Source: Tepidimonas taiwanensis (GTDB lineage Bacteria > Pseudomonadota > Gammaproteobacteria > Burkholderiales > Burkholderiaceae_C). From it: a DNA stretch of 64,000 nucleotides. Positions 42,036 to 50,556 of the stretch are shown here, in pieces. A program made the translations under genes and the position numbers. Under the pieces are notes generated by a model. That model was not told the origin of the DNA and ran no database searches. It saw only the letters and a program-made list of their open reading frames with translations. The stretch spans positions 62,001 to 126,000 of the forward strand of contig NZ_CP083911.1 of assembly GCF_020162115.1 (NCBI RefSeq), given 5' to 3'. The number at the start of each line of letters is the position of its first letter. Position 1 is the stretch's first letter.

Positions 42036-42835
42036 GCGGATGCACTCTCGGCAGGTGATGCAAGCGGGGTGTGGGAACGTGGGACATGCAGGCCGCACTC
42101 GCGCAGGTCGTCTTGTTCCCACCACCAGCGGCCGGCGCGGAAATCCTCGCCCACCGCGATCGGGCGCGTGCACGGCGCACAGCCGATGCTGGGCATGAAC
42201 GCGTCGTGCAGCGGGTTGTAGGGCACCTCGTGGCAGGCGATGTAGTGCCACACGTCGGCCCACGACCAGTCCGCCAGTGGGTTGTACTTGGTGCGCCCGT
42301 CGGCGTCGCGCGTCTGCAGCGGCACGTCGGCGCGTGCGGCGGACTGCTCGCGCCGCAGACCGGTGATCCACGCATCGCGGCCGGCCAGCATGCGCTGCAA
42401 TGGTTCGAGTTTGCGCAGTCCACAGCATGCGTGGCGCAGCTCGCGGCTGCGGTACATCGCGTCATCGCCGTGCTCGCGCACGAAGGCAACCACCGCCTCC
42501 TCCACGGGGCTCCAGACCTCGATGGTGATGCCGTAGTGTTGTTGTGTGCGCTGCAGCAGTGCGAGCGTCTCCGGGTGCAGCCGCCCGGTGTCCAGCGTCG
42601 CGATGGGGATGGGCAGCGCGTGGCGGGCGATCAAATCCGTCAACACCACATCCTCGGCCCCCAGGCTGCTGGAGAGCACGATCCGCCCGGGGTGGGCCTG
42701 CGCCGCGGCACGCAGTCGCTCGAGGGTGGCAGCGACGCGCTCGGCGTGGCCGGGGGTTTCGCGGGCGTACAGCGAGAAAGCGCGTCCCGCGACGGGCTCC
42801 GGGATGTCGATGGTGGGCGTGGTCGTTTCAGGCAT
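42032..42835 (-). CDS. cysH: phosphoadenylyl/adenylyl-sulfate reductase CysH, iron-sulfur (APS-reducing) type
   Basis: A 267-residue reductase of the PP-loop family. Cys137-Cys138 (ACCGLRKLEPL) and Cys219/Cys222 (SIGCAPCTRP) give the CC...CxxC set that binds a [4Fe-4S] cluster, the mark of enzymes that reduce APS directly; ECGLH (Cys247) carries the catalytic cysteine. This fits the lack of APS kinase in the operon. The ATG overlaps the DUF934 stop by eight bases, and the stop overlaps cysD. Confidence 0.95.
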   Translation of the reverse strand: MPETTTPTIDIPEPVAGRAFSLYARETPGHAERVAATLERLRAAAQAHPGRIVLSSSLGAEDVVLTDLIARHALPIPIATLDTGRLHPETLALLQRTQQHYGITIEVWSPVEEAVVAFVREHGDDAMYRSRELRHACCGLRKLEPLQRMLAGRDAWITGLRREQSAARADVPLQTRDADGRTKYNPLADWSWADVWHYIACHEVPYNPLHDAFMPSIGCAPCTRPIAVGEDFRAGRWWWEQDDLRECGLHVPRSHTPLASPAESASA

Positions 42836-43316
42836 GGTGCAGCTCGGCGATATCGACGGGGTGGCGCACGTCCGGTTGGTAGTGTGCGTCAAACGCGTGC
42901 AGGGCGCGCTGCGCCACGGCGACGGACTCTCCCGCGCGTAGCACCACGGCATCGAAGCCGCAGCGCCACAGCAGCGGTGCCATGTCGGCGATGACGTCAC
43001 CCGTGGCGCGGATTTGACCACGGAAGCGCCAGCGCCCGCGCAGCAGCCGCGCCTGGCTGTAAGCGCGACCATCCGTCCATTTGGGGAAGTGCAGCGCGAT
43101 CAGATCCAGCCGCGGCAAGTCCGGCGCGATGCCGGTGATATCGGTGTCGTTGGGCCACAGCACACCGACGGGTACTTCGGCGGGCCATGTCGTGCGCACC
43201 GCGCGCCATTGTTCGGGACGCAACAGCAAACCCGCCGCGGGCTGTGGCGCAGGCGCCTCCGGGGCGATTCGCCACGGGTCGGTGTGAGGGTCGATGAAGT
43301 GCAGCGCAATCGTCAT
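42828..43316 (-). CDS. DUF934 family protein of the sulfate-assimilation operon
   Basis: A 162-residue soluble protein of DUF934, which is almost always found between sulfite reductase and cysH in beta- and gammaproteobacteria. Conserved segments here are GVLWPNDTDI, IALHFPKWTDGRAYSQARLLR, RFRGQIRATGDV and GFDAVVLRAG. No biochemical role is proven; an accessory function in sulfite or APS reduction is inferred from context alone. It overlaps cysH by eight bases and is 19 bases after cysI. Confidence 0.9.
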   Translation of the reverse strand: MTIALHFIDPHTDPWRIAPEAPAPQPAAGLLLRPEQWRAVRTTWPAEVPVGVLWPNDTDITGIAPDLPRLDLIALHFPKWTDGRAYSQARLLRGRWRFRGQIRATGDVIADMAPLLWRCGFDAVVLRAGESVAVAQRALHAFDAHYQPDVRHPVDIAELHHA

Positions 43317-43335
43317 CGGGCAACTCCGGAGGGGG

Positions 43336-45069
43336 TCAAGCGGCAACAGCGGTGCGCTGGCGCACGGCATCGGTGGCTGCGCGGAAGGGATCCAGCCCGA
43401 TGCGAGCGAGGGTGTCAAGGAAGCGTTCCCCATCGGCGCGCTCGTCCAGGTATGTGGTGAGCACCGCATCGATGGCGTCGGCAATTTCTTCGGCCGCGAA
43501 AGCCGGGCCGACAACCCGACCAGGCCGGGCAGCACCGTAGCGGGACTGACCGTCAGAGCCGCCGAGCGTGATTTGGTACCACTCGGTGCCGTCCTTGTCC
43601 ACCCCGAGGATGCCGATGTGCCCGCTGTGGTGGTGTCCGCAAGAGTTCATGCAACCGCTGATGTGCAGGGCCAACTCGCCGATCGCTTCCAGCTCCTCTG
43701 GGTCCTGGTAGCGCTGCAGCACTTGCGCCGCGACGGGCAGCGTGCGTGCGTTGGCCAGCGCGCACAGATCGCCACCCGGGCAGGCGATGAGGTCCGTCAG
43801 CAGCCCGTGGTTGGGGGTGGCCAGACCAACGGTGCGTGCGGCTTGCCACAACGCGGGCAAATCGGCCTCGCGCACCCAGGGCAACAGCAGGTTTTGTTCG
43901 TGCGTGATGCGGGCTTCGCCGGCGCTAAACCGATCGGCCAAGTCGGCCGCTGCCTCCAGCTGCTCCGCGCTGACGTCACCGGGGCCTTGACCGGGGCGTT
44001 TGAGCGAAAGGGTCACGGCGCGCATGCCGGGCAACCGGTGGGCGTGCACCTGACGCTGGCACCAGCGCGCATACGCGGCGTCACTGGCCGCGGCGGCGCT
44101 GCCGGCCGCTGGCTGTGCCGCGCTCGCAATCCACGCGGTGGGTACGGTAAAACGCTCCTCGATCCGCTTCAGGGCTGCCTCGCTCAGCCGCAGTGCGTCA
44201 CTGAGCGCGTCGTCCGCTCGCAGCGCTTCGTACTCGGCTTCGACGGCGTCGATGAAGCGTTGCCCTTCGGCTTTGACCAGAATCTTGATGCGTGCCTTGT
44301 AGAGGTTGTCGCGCCGACCGTACTGGTTGTAGACGCGCAAAATCGCCTCCAGGTACAGCAGGATGTCCTGCCACGGCACGAACGCGCGCAGCTCCGGCGC
44401 GATCAGCGGCGTGCGGCCCATGCCGCCGCCCGCCAGCACGCGAAAGCCCACCGCGCCAATCGTGTCGCGCCGCAGCTGCAGGCCGATGTCGTGCCACGCG
44501 ATCGCGGCGCGGTCATCCGCGGCGCCCGTCACGGCAATCTTGAACTTGCGCGGCAAAAAGGCGAACTCCGGGTGCAGCGTGCTCCACTGCCGCAGCAGCT
44601 CGCAGTACGGGCGCGGGTCGACCTCCTCGTCCGGTGCGATGCCGGCCAGTGCGTCCGTCGTGATGTTGCGGATGCAGTTGCCGCTGGTTTGAATGCCGTG
44701 CAGGTCGGCTTCGGCCAGCACATCCATCACGTCGGCGGCGCGCGCCAGCGGGATCCAGTTGAACTGGATATTTTGTCGGGTGGTGAAGTGGCCAAAACCG
44801 CCTTGGCCAGCGAACGGCCCGTCGGTGACGCGGTCGAACTCGCGCGCCACGCGCGCCAGCGTGCGCAGCTGGTGGCTGGAAATTTCTCCGTAGGGGATGG
44901 CCACGCGCAACATGGGCGCGTGCCGCTGGATATACCAGCCGTTTTGCAGGCGCAGCGGCTTGAAATCGTCTGCACTGAGCTCGCCGCGCAAGTGTCGCTC
45001 GAGCTGGTCACGGAACTGCGCCGCGCGCCGACGGATGAAGTGGCGGTCGAAATCGGTATAGCGGTACAT
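43336..45069 (-). CDS. cysI: sulfite reductase hemoprotein (CysI, nitrite/sulfite reductase family)
   Basis: A 577-residue siroheme/[4Fe-4S] enzyme that takes six electrons to turn sulfite into sulfide. The cluster/siroheme cysteines are in CPGGDLC (CX5C) and CMNSC (CX3C) in the C-terminal half. The two ferredoxin-like/sulfite reductase repeats are seen at PYGEISSHQL and GQGGFGHFTTRQNIQFNW, and SGNCIRNITTD. No cysJ flavoprotein gene is adjacent, so electrons may come from ferredoxin or a remote reductase. It heads the operon cysI-DUF934-cysH-cysD-cysN-cobA. Confidence 0.95.
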   Translation of the reverse strand: MYRYTDFDRHFIRRRAAQFRDQLERHLRGELSADDFKPLRLQNGWYIQRHAPMLRVAIPYGEISSHQLRTLARVAREFDRVTDGPFAGQGGFGHFTTRQNIQFNWIPLARAADVMDVLAEADLHGIQTSGNCIRNITTDALAGIAPDEEVDPRPYCELLRQWSTLHPEFAFLPRKFKIAVTGAADDRAAIAWHDIGLQLRRDTIGAVGFRVLAGGGMGRTPLIAPELRAFVPWQDILLYLEAILRVYNQYGRRDNLYKARIKILVKAEGQRFIDAVEAEYEALRADDALSDALRLSEAALKRIEERFTVPTAWIASAAQPAAGSAAAASDAAYARWCQRQVHAHRLPGMRAVTLSLKRPGQGPGDVSAEQLEAAADLADRFSAGEARITHEQNLLLPWVREADLPALWQAARTVGLATPNHGLLTDLIACPGGDLCALANARTLPVAAQVLQRYQDPEELEAIGELALHISGCMNSCGHHHSGHIGILGVDKDGTEWYQITLGGSDGQSRYGAARPGRVVGPAFAAEEIADAIDAVLTTYLDERADGERFLDTLARIGLDPFRAATDAVRQRTAVAA

Positions 45070-45252
45070 CGGGAAACAGCGATCCGTCGATGCCCGCGAT
45101 TGTCAGTTCGAGTTATGAAAAAACAAACGAAAAGATTGTTTTATATCTATAACGGCCGGGCATAAGGGGTAAAGGGCGTACGCTTTCCACCCCGACGTGG
45201 GCAGATCATCTGTCCGGACGGCGGGGGCGCTGTCCTACGGCGATGAGCGGGG
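45070..45252 (-). promoter_or_regulatory. leader of the sulfate-assimilation operon with AT-rich dyad
   Basis: The 183-base gap upstream of cysI contains an AT-rich block (about 45115-45155). On the minus strand it reads GTTATAGATATAAAACAATC and includes the dyad TTATA-GA-TATAA (45141-45152) and -10-like TATAAA. This is the expected place for the operon promoter and a CysB-type LysR activator. The part from 45160 to 45252 shows only GC-rich spacer before the ugpQ stop. Confidence 0.45.
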
Positions 45253-46026
45253 CTAGGCCCCCGGCCCAAGCGTGTCGATCGCGTCGGTGATGATGCCATC
45301 GAGCCCCCATTGCAGCAGGGTGGCGGCGCGCTCCGCGTCGTTGACGGTGTAGGTCAGCAGCCGCCAACCCTCATCGCGGCATTGCTGCACCAGCGCCGGG
45401 GTCCACAGCCGGTGGTTCAGCACCACCGCCACGCACTGCAGTTGCCGCGCGACCGCCCAGCAGCCGGGCCACAGGCTGTCGAGCAGCAGGCCGCGCGGCA
45501 GGTGGGCGCGGGCGTCACGCGCCGTCAGCAGCGCTTCGGGGCGGAAGGACGTCAGCAGCGGCCACGCCGGACCGCCGGGCGCGCCGTGGCCGTGGCGGCG
45601 CCACAGGCGGTCGACCGCCTCGGCCACGGCGCGGCCAGTGTGCGCTTCGGTGCCGGGCGTGGGTTTGATTTCGAGGTTGAGCCACGCACCGCGCGGCAGC
45701 GCCCAGTCGACGAGGGTGTCGAGGCGCAGCAGCGGCTCCCCCGCGTAGGCTGGGCTGTGCCAGCTGCCCGCATCCAGCGTGGCCAGTTCCGCCCATGGCC
45801 GCTCCCCGGCCACCCCCTGCCCGTCGGTCGTGCGTTCCAGCGTCGCATCGTGCAGCAGGAAGGGGACCCCGTCGGCCGAGAGCTTGACGTCGCATTCGAA
45901 CGCGCGCCAACCGTGCTGCCACCCCAGCTCGAAAGCCGCCAAGGTATTTTCGGGAGCGCGCTTGCCGGCACCGCGGTGGGCAATCCAGCGGGGGATCGAC
46001 AAGGGGGCTGAGGGGAAAGTTGACAT
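45253..46026 (-). CDS. ugpQ: glycerophosphodiester phosphodiesterase UgpQ
   Basis: A 257-residue cytoplasmic GDPD that hydrolyses glycerophosphodiesters to glycerol-3-phosphate and an alcohol. The TIM-barrel motifs are clear: WIAHRGAGKRAPENTLAAF (catalytic His18 and Glu/Asn pair), ECDVKLSADGVPFLLHDATLERTT, LNLEIKP and a C-terminal DGIITD. No signal peptide is present. It is the last gene of the ugp group but is separated from ugpC by 205 bases. Confidence 0.95.
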   Translation of the reverse strand: MSTFPSAPLSIPRWIAHRGAGKRAPENTLAAFELGWQHGWRAFECDVKLSADGVPFLLHDATLERTTDGQGVAGERPWAELATLDAGSWHSPAYAGEPLLRLDTLVDWALPRGAWLNLEIKPTPGTEAHTGRAVAEAVDRLWRRHGHGAPGGPAWPLLTSFRPEALLTARDARAHLPRGLLLDSLWPGCWAVARQLQCVAVVLNHRLWTPALVQQCRDEGWRLLTYTVNDAERAATLLQWGLDGIITDAIDTLGPGA

Positions 46027-46028
46027 AC

Positions 46029-46098
46029 ACCATCTCCGTGTGTGGGGCGAGGGTGATCGCCAGCCTCTCCAACATCGGGGGGCGACCATCTCCGTGTG
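46029..46098. repeat. 14-base direct repeat in the ugpC-ugpQ gap
   Basis: ACCATCTCCGTGTG occurs at 46029-46042 and again at 46085-46098, 56 bases apart. The first copy abuts the ugpQ start codon (minus strand CACACGGAGATGGT), where the GGAGATGGT part provides the ribosome site. This may be a small duplication or a repeated translation/regulatory signal. Confidence 0.5.
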
Positions 46099-46231
46099 GA
46101 CAGGTGGCCAGAGCGGTCATGGCGGGGCGGCCGAGCAGGGGGCGGCGTGTCGTTGGGCTGTCCTCCGCAGTGACACCGCGAACGGTGATTGACAGGCCCT
46201 GACGCCGAACCCGTGGGGCCATGCACCCAGC

Positions 46232-47248
<1,017 letters not shown>

Positions 47249-47272
47249 GTATCGGATGTCCTGCGGTCGGGG

Positions 47273-48127
47273 TTATTTTTCGCTGTCGACGAGGCCTTTG
47301 ACGAACCACTTCTGCATCGCCAGCACGACCAGCGCCGGCGGCAGCATCGCGAGCATCGCGGTGGCCATCACGATGTTCCACTCGGTGTAGGCCTCGCCGG
47401 TGATGAGCCGTTTGATGCCCAGCACGATCGGGTACATCGACTCGTCCGTCGTCACCAGCAGCGGCCAGAGGTACTGGTTCCAGCCGTAGATGAACTGGAT
47501 GACGAACAGCGCGGCAATGCTGGTGCGCGACATCGGCAGCAGCACGTCCCAGAAGAAGCGCATCGGCCCGGCACCATCGACGCGGGCGGCCTCCACCAAT
47601 TCATCCGGCACGGTGAGGAAAAACTGCCGGAACAAAAACGTCGCGGTGGCCGACGCGATCAGCGGCACCGTCAGGCCCGCGTAGGTGTTGAGCATGCCGA
47701 GGTTGGCGATGACCTCGTAGGTGGGGCCGATGCGCACCTCCACCGGCAGCATCAGGGTCACGAAGATCGCCCAGAACACCAGATGGCGCAGCGGAAAGCG
47801 GAAGTACACGATCGCAAACGCCGACAGCAGCGAAATCGCGATCTTGCCCAGCGCGATGGTCAGCGCCATCACCAGGCTCACACCCATCATCGGCAGGCCC
47901 GGAGCGAAGCGGCTGCCGGCCGACGTCTCACCGCCCAGCAGCGCCAGCCGGTAGTTCTCGACGAGGTGCGGACCCGGCAGCAGCGACAGCGGCGCGCTGG
48001 TGGCGATCTGCTCGGCGCTCTGCGTCGAGGCGATGAACGTGAGATACACGGGGAAGGCGACGATCGCCACCCCGACGATCAAAATGGCGTGGGACAGCAG
48101 GTCCAGCCAGGGACGTCGTTCGACCAT
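47273..48127 (-). CDS. ugpE: sn-glycerol-3-phosphate ABC transporter permease UgpE
   Basis: A 284-residue permease with about six membrane helices. The EAA loop that contacts the ATPase is VPDELVEAARVDGAGPMRFFWDVLLPMSR (shown as the region around residues 180-210). Length and the MVERRPWLDLLSHAILIVG start match UgpE. It lies 14 bases after ugpA. Confidence 0.94.
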   Translation of the reverse strand: MVERRPWLDLLSHAILIVGVAIVAFPVYLTFIASTQSAEQIATSAPLSLLPGPHLVENYRLALLGGETSAGSRFAPGLPMMGVSLVMALTIALGKIAISLLSAFAIVYFRFPLRHLVFWAIFVTLMLPVEVRIGPTYEVIANLGMLNTYAGLTVPLIASATATFLFRQFFLTVPDELVEAARVDGAGPMRFFWDVLLPMSRTSIAALFVIQFIYGWNQYLWPLLVTTDESMYPIVLGIKRLITGEAYTEWNIVMATAMLAMLPPALVVLAMQKWFVKGLVDSEK

Positions 48128-48141
48128 TGCGGGGCTCGCTT

Positions 48142-49023
48142 TCAGTACTGGACTTTTCGCTCGATGTAGCGGAACTGCACCACCGTCAGCGCAATGACGA
48201 TCGCCATCAGGATGACCGACTGCGCGGCCGATCCCCCCATGTCCAGCGCCTTGAAGCCGTCGTAGTACACCTTGTAGACGAGGATCGCCGTGTCCTTGCC
48301 GGGGCCGCCCTGCGTGGTGGCATCGATGATCGCGAAGGTGTCGAAGAACGCGTACACGACGTTGATCACGAGCAGAAAAAACGTCGTCGGCGACAGCAGC
48401 GGAAAGACGATGGTCCAGAAGCGCCGCCAGGGGCTGGCACCGTCGATCGTCGCAGCCTCGATCAGCGAGCGCGGGATCGACTGCAAACCGGCGAGGAAAA
48501 ACAGAAAATTGTACGAAATCTGCTTCCACACCGCGGCCAGCACCACCAGCGCCAGCGCATGGTCGCTGTTGAGTCGGTGGTTCCACTCGACTCCCACCTG
48601 CTGCAGCGCCCATGCCACCACCCCCATCGGCGAGGCGAACATGAACATCCACAACACGCCGGCGACGGCCGGTGCGACGGCGTAGGGCCAAATCAGCAGC
48701 GTCTTGTACCAGCGCGCGCCGCGCACGACGCGGTCGGCCATCACCGCGAGCAGCAGCGACACCGACAGGCCCACCACCGCCACCAGCACCGAGAACACCG
48801 CCGTGACCCGGAACGACTGCAGGTAGGTCGCGTCGGCGAACAGCCGCTCGAAGTTGGCCAGCCCGACGAACTCGACGCTGCCGCCGAAGGCGTCCTGCTC
48901 CATGACGCTTTGCAGCAGCGCCTGCGCCGCGGGCCAGAAAAAGAACACCAGCACGATGGCCAGTTGCGGCATCACCAGCAGCCACGGCAGCCAGCGCGAG
49001 GCGAATCGAACGCGTTTTTCCAT
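48142..49023 (-). CDS. ugpA: sn-glycerol-3-phosphate ABC transporter permease UgpA
   Basis: A 293-residue permease with about six helices; the EAA loop is around SIPRSLIEAATIDGASPWRR. It pairs with UgpE to form the inner-membrane channel. Its start is 103 bases after ugpB, and a strong intrinsic terminator lies in that gap, so expression of the membrane part should be lower than that of the binding protein. Confidence 0.94.
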   Translation of the reverse strand: MEKRVRFASRWLPWLLVMPQLAIVLVFFFWPAAQALLQSVMEQDAFGGSVEFVGLANFERLFADATYLQSFRVTAVFSVLVAVVGLSVSLLLAVMADRVVRGARWYKTLLIWPYAVAPAVAGVLWMFMFASPMGVVAWALQQVGVEWNHRLNSDHALALVVLAAVWKQISYNFLFFLAGLQSIPRSLIEAATIDGASPWRRFWTIVFPLLSPTTFFLLVINVVYAFFDTFAIIDATTQGGPGKDTAILVYKVYYDGFKALDMGGSAAQSVILMAIVIALTVVQFRYIERKVQY

Positions 49024-49041
49024 GATGGGCGGGGATGAACG

Positions 49042-49072
49042 AAAAAACCGCCCGGTCGGGGTCGCCGGGCGG
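49042..49072 (-). terminator. intrinsic terminator between ugpB and ugpA
   Basis: On the minus strand an 8-bp perfect stem CCGCCCGG / CCGGGCGG with a 9-base loop is followed directly by TTTTTT. This is the clearest Rho-independent terminator in the window. It lies after the binding-protein gene, where partial termination would set the ratio of UgpB to the permease. Confidence 0.85.
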
Positions 49073-49126
49073 CGTCAGCCGGTGCGGGCCGCGCGGCCGC
49101 GCACCGCACGCGGGGTCAGGTCGGCG

Positions 49127-50446
49127 TCACATCCGCCCCTGGTTGGCGCGCTGGAAGCGCTCGAGCTGCTCGTTGCCGCGGCGCACGGCGTCGTCCAGCC
49201 CTTGCTTGGCGCTCTTCTTGCCGGCCCAGACCTGCTCCATCTCCTCGTCGATGATGGTGCGGATCTGCACGAAATTGCCGAGTCGGATGCCGCGCGACTT
49301 GTCGGTGGTCTTGCGGATCATCTGCTCGACCGAGACGTCGGTGCCGGGGTTCTGTTTGTAGAAGCCCGATTTCTCCGTCAGCTCATAGGCGGCCTTGGTG
49401 ACCGGTAGGTAGCCCGTGCGCTGGTGGCTGCGCGCGGCCACGTCGGGTTTGGACAGGTGGGCGAAGAACTGCGCCACCCCCTTGTAATCGGCGTCCTTTT
49501 TGCCGGCCATGACCCACAGGCTGGCGCCGCCGATGATGGTGTTTTGCGGCGCACCGGGCACGTCCGGGTAGTAGGGCAGCGTCGAGATGCCGAAGTCGAA
49601 CTTCGCGTTGCGCTTGACGTTGCCGTACAGCGCCGAGGAGCCCGTCATCATCGCGCACTCGCCCGACACATAGGTCGCGTCCGCCGCGTTGCCGCGCCCT
49701 TTGTAGACGAAAAGCCCCTGCTTGGCCATGTTGGCCAGGTTTTCGATGTGGCGCACGTGCAGCGGTGAGTTGAAGGTCAGGCGCGCGTCCAGCCCGCCGA
49801 AGCCGTTGTTCTTCGACGCGAACTCCACGTTGTGCCAGGCCGAGAAGCTCTCCAGCTGCGTCCAGCTCTGCCAGCTCGTCGTGAACGGGCATTTGTGGCC
49901 CGCGGTCTTGAGTTTGGCGGCGGCCAGCGCCACTTCGGGCCAGCTCTTGGGCGGCTTGTTGGGGTCCAGCCCCGCGGCCTTGAAGGCGTCCTTGTTGTAG
50001 TGCAGCACCGTCGTGGAGCTGTTGAACGGGAAGCTCAGCATCTGCCCGTTGGGCGCGGTGTAGTAGCCCTTGACGGCGTCCACGTAGGCGTTGGGGTCGA
50101 AGGTGACGCCGGCCTTTTTCATCACCTCGGCCACGGGGACGATGGCGTTGCGGCTGGCCATCATCGTGGCGGTGCCGACCTCGAACACCTGCAGGATGTG
50201 CGGCGCGTTGCCGGCACGGAAGGCCGCGATCGCCGCCGTCATCGACTCGTCGTAGCTGCCCTTGAAGACCGGCACGACCTTGTAGTCCTTCTGGCTGGCG
50301 TTGAACTCGTTGGCCAGGTCGTTGACCCATTCGCCGAGCGCGCCTCCCATCGAGTGCCACCAGACGATCTCGGTCTGGGCGTGGGCACCGAAGGCGCTGG
50401 CGGCCAGCACGGTGGCGGTGACGAGGCGTTGGATGGGTTTGGTCAT
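49127..50446 (-). CDS. ugpB: sn-glycerol-3-phosphate ABC transporter substrate-binding protein UgpB
   Basis: A 439-residue periplasmic binding protein of the family-1 solute-binding class. The signal peptide is MTKPIQRLVTATVLAASAFG with cleavage probable after AHA (about residue 23). IVWWHSMGGALGEWVNDLANEFN is the UgpB-typical mature start (positions 26-48), and SSTTVLHYNKDAFKAAGLDP and the ASLW-containing region follow. The ATG at 50446 has CAAGGAG 7 bases upstream; a further in-frame Met at 50467 is less likely. A Pho box is about 70 bases upstream. Confidence 0.95.
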   Translation of the reverse strand: MTKPIQRLVTATVLAASAFGAHAQTEIVWWHSMGGALGEWVNDLANEFNASQKDYKVVPVFKGSYDESMTAAIAAFRAGNAPHILQVFEVGTATMMASRNAIVPVAEVMKKAGVTFDPNAYVDAVKGYYTAPNGQMLSFPFNSSTTVLHYNKDAFKAAGLDPNKPPKSWPEVALAAAKLKTAGHKCPFTTSWQSWTQLESFSAWHNVEFASKNNGFGGLDARLTFNSPLHVRHIENLANMAKQGLFVYKGRGNAADATYVSGECAMMTGSSALYGNVKRNAKFDFGISTLPYYPDVPGAPQNTIIGGASLWVMAGKKDADYKGVAQFFAHLSKPDVAARSHQRTGYLPVTKAAYELTEKSGFYKQNPGTDVSVEQMIRKTTDKSRGIRLGNFVQIRTIIDEEMEQVWAGKKSAKQGLDDAVRRGNEQLERFQRANQGRM

Positions 50447-50516
50447 CACGGCTCCTTGCAGGGGCATGGGGTGGTGGGAAAACAGGCGATCACACCCGAA
50501 ATGATTGGAGTAAACC

Positions 50517-50534
50517 GTGACAGTTTAGTGACAA
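50517..50534 (-). promoter_or_regulatory. Pho box upstream of ugpB
   Basis: On the minus strand the 18 bases TTGTCACTAAACTGTCAC match the PhoB consensus (two CTGTCAT/C heptamers separated by four A/T bases) at 15 of 18 positions. About 10 bases downstream lies a -10-like AATCAT. PhoB boxes replace the -35 in such promoters. ugp genes are part of the Pho regulon in Escherichia coli, so phosphate-starvation control is strongly suggested. Confidence 0.78.
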
Positions 50535-50556
50535 AGGGGACCATCCGGACGATGGC

